The notes beneath the pieces were generated by a model that saw nothing but the letters and a program-made list of their open reading frames with translations, was not told the DNA's origin and did not search any database. From the NCBI GenBank assembly GCA_946534775.1, contig CAMNCZ010000004.1, positions 1 through 13,883 on the forward strand: a stretch of DNA of 13,883 nt, read 5' to 3'. This stretch comes from an uncultured Eubacteriaceae bacterium (GTDB lineage: Bacteria > Bacillota > Clostridia > Lachnospirales > CAG-274). Shown here piece by piece: positions 7,457-13,566 of this stretch. The first letter of the stretch is position 1. Every line of letters begins with the position of its first letter. The translations under genes were made by a program, and so were the position numbers.

Positions 7457-8626
7457 TTACTTTTTATTATAAGTTACGCTGTCGCCGTAGATAGTGGTCC
7501 AGTCGTTTTTCATTGAAATAGGTATCCAGTTGAATTCCTCGCAGAGTGAATACATCTTGTCCGCCTTTTCAATATTGCCGTTTTCTCTTTCGGTATCATC
7601 GCAGCAAAGCATAAAAGCAAGGCTCTTGTAGGGGTTGTTGCTGATGGTGTACTCGGCCATACTTGAATCGCCCGTGCTGTTGCCAAAGGAAAGAACGGGG
7701 TGTACGCCTATCTCTTTAACAATAACGGAAACTTTGTTCATTTTAAGGTTTTTAACAATAAAGTCGCCGCCAAGTACGGGTACATCGTCGTTTGCAAATA
7801 CATAACTGAGACCGTCGTTTTCGCCCTGAGATTTTGCAACAACGCTTTCGTCGGAACCGATTATCTGAGGTATGGGAAGATCGGAAAGAGGTGAGTTGTC
7901 AAAGATACCTCTTACTATAAATCTGTCCGTACCGCTGACAATATAAACGGTAAAATCGTTTTTACGCAGATAGTCGATTACTTCAAGCATAGGCAGATAC
8001 CAACCGTCGCCGCGGTTCATACCTTCATAGCTTACCATAGGTTCTTTCTTGAATTCCTGAATATAATCGTTAAATTCTTCAAGCGTCATACCCGCAAAGG
8101 AAGATGCTATCGATTGACCGTGATCTATCTCAAGGCCCTTGAACGATTCGCCCGTTTCGTTTTGTTTAACTATCTTTTCCGCCGTTTCGCGCTCGTGGTC
8201 GGAGGCCTTGTCCTTATAGTCGGGGTCCTCAAGTACGCGGTGTACAAGCAGCATATAGTCAAAATAGTTGGGGTCTGTCTCGCAGAAAAGCGTACCGTCA
8301 AAATCAAATACCGCAACACGGTTTTCTACGGGGATAAAATCGGCATTGCTTTCGTCTGTGGCTGCCTCAACAAAGGATATAAGTTTTTCCTTTGCCTCGG
8401 AACCCTCGGTCCAGAGTGACAATATCGACTGACCGTCTATCGCCTCGACTGCCTGCGAAGCATCTTCGCCCGTCTTTCCCGCACTTGTCGTCACACGGCC
8501 TGCCTGCGCCGCCGTAGCGCTTGTTTCAAGCTTTGACATCTGTTTTGCGCCGACTATCAATACCACTACCAACGCACAAAGTGCGCCTATAGCGATGCCG
8601 CGCCATAAATTTACATTGTTTTTCAT
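7457..8626 (-). CDS. Membrane-anchored HAD-superfamily phosphatase
   Basis: A 389-residue protein with an N-terminal hydrophobic anchor (about 9-27) and no lipobox, then a low-complexity Ala/Thr linker, then a HAD domain. The motifs are in order: motif I VFDFDGTLF with nucleophile Asp108 and Asp110; motif II YIVSGTDRF with Ser231; Lys304 as the motif III lysine; motif IV GNSTGDSSM with Asp320. The spacing and the insert between motifs I and II resemble the phosphoserine-phosphatase-like C1 branch. The anchor suggests the catalytic domain faces outside the cell, which would suit scavenging of an extracellular phosphate ester; the substrate is unknown. AAAGAGGG (8640-8633) precedes the ATG by 6 bases. 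It lies 44 bases after an AIM24 pseudogene on the same strand and may be driven by that gene's surviving promoter. A strong terminator follows. Confidence 0.87.
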   Translation of the reverse strand: MKNNVNLWRGIAIGALCALVVVLIVGAKQMSKLETSATAAQAGRVTTSAGKTGEDASQAVEAIDGQSILSLWTEGSEAKEKLISFVEAATDESNADFIPVENRVAVFDFDGTLFCETDPNYFDYMLLVHRVLEDPDYKDKASDHERETAEKIVKQNETGESFKGLEIDHGQSIASSFAGMTLEEFNDYIQEFKKEPMVSYEGMNRGDGWYLPMLEVIDYLRKNDFTVYIVSGTDRFIVRGIFDNSPLSDLPIPQIIGSDESVVAKSQGENDGLSYVFANDDVPVLGGDFIVKNLKMNKVSVIVKEIGVHPVLSFGNSTGDSSMAEYTISNNPYKSLAFMLCCDDTERENGNIEKADKMYSLCEEFNWIPISMKNDWTTIYGDSVTYNKK

Positions 8627-8670
8627 TTTTTTCCCTCTTTCCGTAGTATTATTATTCTCAATACCCGTTA

Positions 8671-8884
8671 TCAGCTGCTTTTATTGGGTATAAAAGAACT
8701 TATGAGACCCGCAAGTTCGGGTACGCTCATAGTCTGAAGATATACCTTGCCGGGGCCCGTAAGCTTTGTAAGGAAAAGCCCCTCGCCGCCGAAAAGGCCC
8801 GCACTTGCTTTTTTTGTGAAAGCCATTTTTATATCAACGCTTTTCAACCACGGGGGTCACGTTTCCTTTGATCTGATACTGCAT
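8671..8884 (-). pseudogene. AIM24-family (TIGR00266-like) gene collapsed by internal deletion and frameshift
   Basis: The 5' end is intact: RBS GAAAGGAG (8900-8893 on the minus strand), ATG at 8884-8882, and [16 protein letters not shown] before a TGA. In the next frame the sequence resumes as [30 protein letters not shown] and [16 protein letters not shown], ending at TGA 8673-8671. That is the conserved C-terminus of AIM24/TIGR00266 proteins, including the GLFGGEG and LTGPGKV motifs. Family members run to roughly 220-265 residues; only 16 N-terminal and about 55 C-terminal residues remain, out of frame with each other. A single internal deletion of about 150-190 codons explains this. No product is expected. 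Confidence 0.85.
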
Positions 8885-8944
8885 AATCAAGTCTCCTTTC
8901 TTCAATAACTTTTTTTTAGTATTGTTTTCGTTTGCTTTATTGTT

Positions 8945-8973
8945 ATTATACAATATTTTTTGTATAAAGTAAA
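8945..8973 (-). promoter_or_regulatory. Promoter of the AIM24 pseudogene and probably of the HAD gene
   Basis: Read on the minus strand: -35 TTTACT (8973-8968), a 17-base spacer, and -10 TATAAT (8950-8945). A 7-bp inverted repeat TATACAA/TTGTATA (8947-8953 and 8960-8966) overlaps the -10 and the spacer and could be an operator. With the AIM24 gene dead, the next intact gene downstream is the HAD phosphatase. Confidence 0.65.
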
Positions 8974-9062
8974 CAGTCAGTTTTGTAAAATTTACGGTTA
9001 TTGAATGAGTTAAACATTTATCGGGTCATCAAAAACCGTGTTGTAAAGTTATGCTTGCGGTA

Positions 9063-9091
9063 TTGAAAAAAAACGAAAAATTTGATAAAAT
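9063..9091 (+). promoter_or_regulatory. Promoter of the symporter operon
   Basis: -35 TTGAAA (9063-9068), 17 bases, -10 TAAAAT (9086-9091), about 50 bases before the symporter ATG. A second TATAAT at 9094-9099 could serve as an alternative -10. Confidence 0.65.
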
Positions 9092-9142
9092 AATATAATA
9101 TAAATTAAAGTATTTGGCGGAAAAAATATTGAGGAGGAGAAT

Positions 9143-10780
9143 ATGAATGTAAGAAGCAGTGTCAGTGATATTCCAAGGGCCGTGAAATATCTGGACAAGG
9201 AACTGACAGACAGGAAAATAAAATCAAAAGAACGGGTAAAAATGGTGCTTTCTGCGGAAGAAGCGCTGAATGTTCTTATTAAATATGCCAACAGCGAAGA
9301 TGATGATATAAGCATAAAGATAGTGTCTTTTTTAGGCGGAACAAGTATAAAATTAAGCTGTAAGGGTCAAAAATTTTCATCTGCCGAAATAGGTGAGGAG
9401 CTTATATATGATGACGATCCCGAGGCAAACGAAGTTATCGCAAAACTTAATGCCAATGTATTCAGTAAAAATACAGAGGTAAAAAATTCAAAAGGCAGAA
9501 ACTATGTTACCATACATAAAGAAAGAAAAAAGGCGGGACAGCTTAAATTAATGCTGGCTATGCTTTTTGCGGGCATATTTGCGGGCATAATTATGAAAGG
9601 CATTATCCCGCAAGGTATAAACGATGCGGTGATAAAATATTTTTTCTCGCCCGTTACAACAATGTTTTTGAACGCGCTTAAATTTGTGGCTGCGCCGCTG
9701 GTGTTTTTCTCGATAGCATCAAGCATAGCGAAGTTTGGCGATCTGAAAGCGCTTGGCCGTGTTGCGGCAAGGATAATGTCGGGGTATATGATCACATCGT
9801 TTATAGCCATTGTTATCGGCCTTGGCGTGTACAACGTTTTCCCCATAGGTGATACAGGCCTTCGGGCTGCCGTTACGGATGCGGCCGCAGTAACGTCGGA
9901 AACCGGCGAGGCGTTTAATGTTTCCGCGATCGATACCATAGTCGGCATTATCCCCACAAATATTATAGAACCGTTTTTGAAGGCAGATATGCTTAAAATT
10001 ATTTTTGTTGCCGTAATGACGGGTCTTGCGGTCGGTTCGCTCGGCGATAAGCTTGAAATATTCGGCAAGGTCATAAACGACGGTTATATGGTATTCTCAA
10101 AAATAACAACAATGATAATAGCATTTATGCCGCTTACCATATTCTGCTCAATGGCGGATATGGTCGTTTCGATGGAGTGGGAAAACCTGATGTCGGCATT
10201 TGCGTGGGTGCCCGTGGTATATGTGGGCGATATTATGATGCTTTTGTTCTATTCACTGGTATTGCTTATAGCTGCGCGGCTGTCTCCCTTTAAATTTTTT
10301 AAAAAATATCATCCCGCTATGTTTGCGGCTTTCAGCTTTGCATCAAGCAATGCGGCGCTGCCGTCATCTATGAATATATGTGGCGAAAAACTGGGTATAG
10401 ACAAAAAACTTTACTCATTTTCGCTGCCGCTCGGTGCTGCCATAAATATGGACGGCGGCTGCATAACGCAGATAATCAGCGTTTTGTTTATGGCAAAAGT
10501 TTTTGGCATACCTGCAAACGTTTCTGCCGTATTGTCGATGCTTCTGGCAATATTTGTGCTTTCCGTCGGTTCACCCGGTGTTCCGGGCGGTACGCTTGTG
10601 TGCATATCCATATTGCTGCCGCAGATAGGCATACCTGCCGAGGCGATAAGCATAATAATGGGTTTGTACCCTATAGTCGATATGATGCAGACTATGGTAA
10701 ATGTAACGGGTGACGGCGTAGTCACGACGGTTGCGGCAAAACAGGAAAATATGCTGGATATTGAAAAATTCGGCAGTTAA
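9143..10780 (+). CDS. SLC1/DAACS-type cation:amino-acid or dicarboxylate symporter with N-terminal RsbW-like domain
   Basis: A 545-residue protein in two parts. Residues about 135-540 form an SLC1 (GltP/DctA/SstT-type) secondary transporter with all landmark loops: HP1 with FASSNAALPSS (399-409), TM7 GAAINMDGG (431-439), HP2 VGSPGVPGG (475-483) and TM8 DMMQTMVNVTGDG (513-525). Residues 1-130 form a soluble domain that resembles an anti-sigma (RsbW/GHKL) ATPase: the N box is echoed by EEALNVLIKYA (39-49) and the later KGQKF by the DxGxxF region. The G1 aspartate and the glycine-rich G2 loop are missing, so ATP binding is doubtful. In GltPh the TM8 residues Asp394 and Arg397 contact substrate; here Asp513 is kept but Arg is replaced by Gln516, which argues against a simple glutamate/aspartate carrier. 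GAGGAGGA (9131-9138) precedes the ATG. The next gene follows after 19 bases. Confidence 0.85.
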   Translation: MNVRSSVSDIPRAVKYLDKELTDRKIKSKERVKMVLSAEEALNVLIKYANSEDDDISIKIVSFLGGTSIKLSCKGQKFSSAEIGEELIYDDDPEANEVIAKLNANVFSKNTEVKNSKGRNYVTIHKERKKAGQLKLMLAMLFAGIFAGIIMKGIIPQGINDAVIKYFFSPVTTMFLNALKFVAAPLVFFSIASSIAKFGDLKALGRVAARIMSGYMITSFIAIVIGLGVYNVFPIGDTGLRAAVTDAAAVTSETGEAFNVSAIDTIVGIIPTNIIEPFLKADMLKIIFVAVMTGLAVGSLGDKLEIFGKVINDGYMVFSKITTMIIAFMPLTIFCSMADMVVSMEWENLMSAFAWVPVVYVGDIMMLLFYSLVLLIAARLSPFKFFKKYHPAMFAAFSFASSNAALPSSMNICGEKLGIDKKLYSFSLPLGAAINMDGGCITQIISVLFMAKVFGIPANVSAVLSMLLAIFVLSVGSPGVPGGTLVCISILLPQIGIPAEAISIIMGLYPIVDMMQTMVNVTGDGVVTTVAAKQENMLDIEKFGS

Positions 10781-10799
10781 ACAGCGGGGAGTGAGAGTA

Positions 10800-11453
10800 A
10801 TGAAAACGGATAAAAAAACGGGAAAAGCACTTTTGATCTTTCTTATTGCTGCGTCGGTCGTATTTGTGTTTTATATGTGCAATACGAAAAATGCCGCCGA
10901 AAATGGCTATACAACTATTGAACAGCTAAATAAAAGCGGTAAAAAGATAGGCGTTGAAACGGGTTCTACGGCTATGTTTGCCGTTGAAAAGGAACTGCCG
11001 AAAGCCGATATGCAGCAGTTTACGGATAAATATTCGGGCTATCTTGCCGTAAACGAGGGCAAAATAGATGCTTTTGCTTTTGAAAGGCTGCAAATGGAGT
11101 TGGCTATAAAAAATGGGCAGACGGGTGTAAGGCTGCTTGACAAATACTGCGCCAAAAACAAAATACCGTATTTATCCGCAAACCATATCCGCGCCGTTTT
11201 TGAGGAACTTTGCAGACAGATACTTATACCCGCGCTTGATACTGTCGATATAAAATTTACCGCCGATTATTCCGAAAAAGATATGCAGACCGAAATAACC
11301 GTGCTTTACGGCGGCGGTAAGTTCGACCCCGCCGATACGGAAAACGAACTTGCGCACAAAATACTTAAAGGAACGGCGGATAAAATGGAGTATGAGTATA
11401 CTCAAGGGGAAAGACCCAACAAAGTAACCGTGACAATAAAAAATAAAATATAA
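10800..11453 (+). CDS. Membrane-anchored solute-binding half-domain fused to an RsbW-like ATPase-like domain
   Basis: A 217-residue protein. I chose ATG 10800 because GGGGAG (10786-10791) lies 8 bases upstream; the open frame back to 10731 overlaps the symporter and has no RBS. Residues 10-26 are a hydrophobic anchor; the Cys27 context (FYMC) does not fit a lipobox. Residues 37-112 resemble lobe 2 of a family-3 solute-binding protein (TTIEQLNKSGKKIGVETGST, then NEGKIDAFAFERLQMELAIK); lobe 1 is absent. Residues 113-217 resemble a degenerate RsbW-type ATPase: FEELCRQILIPAL at the N box, LYGGGKFDP (169-177) where active proteins have a DxGxxFDP motif, and a closing beta segment PNKVTVTIKNK. A related domain starts the adjacent symporter, which suggests that the two proteins work together. 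A strong terminator follows. The family reading is by motif only. Confidence 0.7.
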   Translation: MKTDKKTGKALLIFLIAASVVFVFYMCNTKNAAENGYTTIEQLNKSGKKIGVETGSTAMFAVEKELPKADMQQFTDKYSGYLAVNEGKIDAFAFERLQMELAIKNGQTGVRLLDKYCAKNKIPYLSANHIRAVFEELCRQILIPALDTVDIKFTADYSEKDMQTEITVLYGGGKFDPADTENELAHKILKGTADKMEYEYTQGERPNKVTVTIKNKI

Positions 11454-11463
11454 AATACAAAAT

Positions 11464-11508
11464 AATGCTGCGGGCATCATCGCATTTCCCGCAGCATTGA
11501 ATTTTTTT
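11464..11508 (+). terminator. Intrinsic terminator of the symporter operon, shared with the opposing gene
   Basis: A perfect 11-bp stem AATGCTGCGGG (11464-11474) pairs with CCCGCAGCATT (11488-11498) around a 13-base loop, and seven T follow (11502-11508). On the minus strand the same hairpin is followed by ATTTTGTATTTTA, so it may act in both directions. Its right arm and loop lie inside the last codons of the minus-strand gene ending at 11477. Confidence 0.85.
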
Positions 11509-11740
11509 CGACAACTTTCAGCGAAACATCGTGATCGGGCATAGTAAAAGTAATAATAAAGCCCTTGCCTGTTTCGTAATTGGTGTATAACCATTCTTCA
11601 TCAAGGAAAAAACTGTAATTGGTGTCGGTTGCTATCATATAATAATACAGCGTTACCGTCTCCCCCGGCAGGTAGCTTTCTTTTGCGTTTTTCCAAGCGT
11701 ATTCCTGTCCGCAGAAATCTATGGAATAAGTTTTTTTCAC
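11477..11740 (-). CDS. Small conserved-looking protein of unknown function, GTG start
   Basis: An 87-residue protein if started at GTG 11740-11738, where GGGG (11752-11749, in GAAAAAGGGG) lies 8 bases upstream. The longer ATG start at 11830 falls on the -35 hexamer of its own promoter, so it is rejected. The product begins MKKTYSIDFCGQEYAWKNAK and has LPGETVTLYYYMIATDTNYS, then GFIITFTMPDHDVSLKVVEK and NSM near the end. It reads as a short beta-rich domain. I recall similar small proteins with a TMPDHDV segment in Clostridia but cannot name a characterised family. The last codons are built into the shared terminator hairpin. It is divergent from tspO. Confidence 0.7.
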   Translation of the reverse strand: MKKTYSIDFCGQEYAWKNAKESYLPGETVTLYYYMIATDTNYSFFLDEEWLYTNYETGKGFIITFTMPDHDVSLKVVEKNSMLREMR

Positions 11741-11800
11741 TTTTATCGCCCCTTTTTCAAAAACGCCCGATATGGCGCGGTTTCCGTTTCTTATATATAC

Positions 11801-11830
11801 TATTATAATACATTCATTTCTTTCGGTCAA
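11801..11830 (-). promoter_or_regulatory. Promoter of the small GTG-start gene
   Basis: Read on the minus strand: -35 TTGACC (11830-11825) and -10 TATAAT (11806-11801) with an 18-base spacer, about 60 bases upstream of the GTG start. Confidence 0.65.
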
Positions 11831-11894
11831 TAAAAATTCTTTTTTAAGGCATAATTTTTCCTATTTTAACTATAATAACAAAAGAGGTGATATT

Positions 11895-12362
11895 ATGTCA
11901 GTAAAAATAAAAAAACTTATTGTCAGCATTGCTTTGCCGCTTGCCGTGGGCGGGGTGTCGGCCCTTGTGTCGCGCAGCGGTATGGAGGGATTTAACAGGG
12001 TAGTGCAGCCGCCGCTTTCGCCGCCGCAGTGGCTTTTCCCCGTTGTGTGGACCATTCTTTTTGTGCTTATGGGCATAGCAAGCTATCTTGTGTTTGAGGC
12101 AGCGAAAGACCCCGAGGAAAACAGCGCAATAACACTTTATATCGTGCAGCTTGCGGTAAATTTCTTCTGGCCCGTGTTTTTCTTCAGGCTTGGATTGTAT
12201 TATTTCGCGTTTTTGTGGCTGGTGCTTTTGTGGGTGCTTATACTGCTTACCGTTATAAAATTTCGCGAAATATCCAAAACGGCCGCTTGGCTTATGCTGC
12301 CTTACCTTGCGTGGGTCACGTTTGCGGGCTATCTTAATCTTGGGGTCGCACTGCTTAATTAA
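11895..12362 (+). CDS. tspO: TspO/MBR family membrane protein (tryptophan-rich sensory protein)
   Basis: A 155-residue protein, the usual TspO length, with five hydrophobic segments. Signature segments are PPLSPPQWLFPVVWTILFVL (39-58), the MGIASYLV that follows, QLAVNFFWPVFFF (85-97) and LPYLAWVTFAGYLNLGVALL (135-154), with the family's conserved Trp and Asn positions. TspO proteins bind porphyrins and other hydrophobic ligands in the membrane; the physiological role in anaerobic Firmicutes is unclear. I chose ATG 11895 because AGAGGTGA (11883-11890) precedes it; the in-frame ATG at 11772 would add 41 residues without an RBS and overlap the divergent promoter. A TATAAT at 11871-11876 is a possible -10, but no convincing -35 is visible. 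It is convergent with tetR, and no clear terminator was seen in 12363-12449. Confidence 0.9.
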   Translation: MSVKIKKLIVSIALPLAVGGVSALVSRSGMEGFNRVVQPPLSPPQWLFPVVWTILFVLMGIASYLVFEAAKDPEENSAITLYIVQLAVNFFWPVFFFRLGLYYFAFLWLVLLWVLILLTVIKFREISKTAAWLMLPYLAWVTFAGYLNLGVALLN

Positions 12363-12449
12363 GTGCGCCTCCCAAAAATGATTTGAAGCAGAACGCAGAG
12401 GATCGGGGTAGATTCAGTAAATCCAAACTATTTCTAAAAATTCATCAAG

Positions 12450-13034
12450 TTATGTAAAAAATGAATTTTCAGAGGTGACTTTAAGCAGGTTTTCGTCAAG
12501 CCTTGATATGGTTTTAATGATAAACTCACGGTCCTCTTTAAAGTCCGACAATACCCAGCGGGATATTACCGCAAGACAGCCCTGCGCGCGGTAGATGCCT
12601 GTATATTCCAGGTCTTTGTTGTGTATATCCGTTGCCTGCTTTTCGCTTTCTATCTGGCGGAAAAGGCCTTCCGTCATTTTGCTGAGCTTGCCGTACATAA
12701 GCCCCGAGGCGTTTGTGGAGAATACCATTTTGAATATGCTGCGGTTATCCGAGATATATTCCGTCAATTTGTCGAAAAACTCCTGCGGCGGCAGTTCCTC
12801 AAGTTTCAGCATCAAAAGCCCGAGTTCCACAAGTATCTCGGACTCGGTCTTGTCATAAAGGTCGTATACATCAAGAAAATGCTTGTAGAATGTAACACGG
12901 TTCACATCCGCCCTGTCGGTTATCTCACGAACGGTTATTTTGTGCAGTTCCTTCTCCATAAGAAGTTCGGCAAGCGCATTGCAAAGGGCTTTTCTGGTTT
13001 TTGCCGTGCGTCGGTCGGGCTTTTTTTCATTCAT
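12450..13034 (-). CDS. TetR/AcrR family transcriptional regulator
   Basis: A 194-residue protein with an N-terminal TetR DNA-binding domain: a basic first helix (RRTAKTRKALCNALAELL, 8-25), then the helix-turn-helix KITVREITDRADVNRVTFYK (32-51) ending in the family's typical FYKHF. The C-terminal part (about 65-194) is helical and resembles the generic TetR C-terminal dimerisation/ligand domain of DhaS-like Firmicutes members; the ligand is unknown. The RBS is weak (GCGAGATG before the ATG). It is divergent from two double-glycine leader genes, and the spacer holds a long inverted repeat, so control of those genes and of itself is likely. That is inferred from layout only. Confidence 0.88.
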   Translation of the reverse strand: MNEKKPDRRTAKTRKALCNALAELLMEKELHKITVREITDRADVNRVTFYKHFLDVYDLYDKTESEILVELGLLMLKLEELPPQEFFDKLTEYISDNRSIFKMVFSTNASGLMYGKLSKMTEGLFRQIESEKQATDIHNKDLEYTGIYRAQGCLAVISRWVLSDFKEDREFIIKTISRLDENLLKVTSENSFFT

Positions 13035-13066
13035 AAAAACATCTCGCTTTCGGGTAGTATATATTT

Positions 13067-13095
13067 ATCATACCGCTTTTATAATTTTATGTCAA
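13067..13095 (-). promoter_or_regulatory. Promoter of the tetR-family gene
   Basis: Read on the minus strand: consensus -35 TTGACA (13095-13090), 17 bases, -10 TATGAT (13072-13067), about 33 bases before the start codon. Confidence 0.75.
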
Positions 13096-13110
13096 ACAAT
13101 TTCACGCTGT

Positions 13111-13160
13111 TTTGTAAATAAAACAACACATTTACATAAAAATGTAGTTTAGTTTACAAA
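13111..13160. promoter_or_regulatory. Candidate TetR operator: nested inverted repeats between divergent genes
   Basis: Outer arms TTTGTAAA (13111-13118) and TTTACAAA (13153-13160) are exact complements. The match continues inward imperfectly (12 of 14 positions over TTTGTAAATAAAAC against GTTTAGTTTACAAA). Inside lies a second palindrome TACAT-AAAA-ATGTA (13133-13146). The element sits between the tetR -35 and the -35 of the opposite gene pair, where a divergent regulator would bind. The assignment rests on position and symmetry. Confidence 0.5.
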
Positions 13161-13178
13161 TTTAGTTAAAATTGATTA

Positions 13179-13207
13179 TTGAATAATTGAGGGATATTTA
13201 TTATAAT
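13179..13207 (+). promoter_or_regulatory. Promoter of the double-glycine leader gene pair
   Basis: -35 TTGAAT (13179-13184), exactly 17 bases, -10 TATAAT (13202-13207), about 62 bases before the first ATG. Confidence 0.7.
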
Positions 13208-13269
13208 ACAATTACAGAAAGAAAACAAGGCAATAATGGAATATAACAGATGCGAAAGGAGCATATTAG

Positions 13270-13539
13270 ATGAAACTTAAATTGGAAAATCGTATTGATG
13301 ACGATATTTTAAAACATATATCGGGCGGTACACTGGAGGTGTCGCACGAAACTTCGGCAGATGAGATGGAGCATTTTGCGGCGCCCAGGACAACTTGTCC
13401 TATATGCGGCGGCACGACGCTGGATTATAAGTTTTTCGTGCTTGGGGATAACTCCCACAGCCGTATGGGTCAAAAATGCCTTAAAGACGGCTGCGGCTAT
13501 TCGTGGACATTCGGCGCAACGCTTGAATATGAGGCTTAA
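13270..13539 (+). CDS. Small protein with double-glycine leader and Cys4 zinc-ribbon-like core (copy 1)
   Basis: An 89-residue protein. The N-terminus MKLKLENRIDDDILKHISGG has the pattern of a double-glycine bacteriocin/pheromone leader: acidic and hydrophobic positions before Ile-Ser-Gly-Gly at 17-20, where C39-type peptidase-transporters cut in known systems. The rest carries CPIC (43-46), Cys70 and Cys75 followed by GYSWTFG, a layout like a zinc ribbon. AAAGGAG (13255-13261) lies 8 bases before the ATG. A paralogue with the same plan begins 27 bases after its stop codon. It could be an exported peptide precursor or a small protein with a leader-like N-terminus; no transporter or modifying enzyme is in the window to decide. 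Confidence 0.75.
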   Translation: MKLKLENRIDDDILKHISGGTLEVSHETSADEMEHFAAPRTTCPICGGTTLDYKFFVLGDNSHSRMGQKCLKDGCGYSWTFGATLEYEA

Positions 13540-13566
13540 AAAACTATTTGAGAAAGGGTGGTTTAT

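Noticed and set aside
9502-10074. 190-codon minus-strand open frame
   Set aside because: It is antisense to the symporter, whose motifs are clear. No start signal or family was seen.
10731-10799. Longer start for the binding-protein/ATPase fusion
   Set aside because: The extra 23 residues overlap the symporter's coding sequence and have no RBS, while ATG 10800 has GGGGAG at good spacing.
10869-10883. Lipoprotein cleavage at Cys27 of the binding-protein fusion
   Set aside because: The residues before the Cys (FYM) do not match a lipobox; a non-cleaved anchor is more likely.
11772-11894. Upstream ATG giving a 196-residue TspO
   Set aside because: The extension runs across the divergent promoter and lacks an RBS; ATG 11895 gives the normal TspO length and N-terminus.
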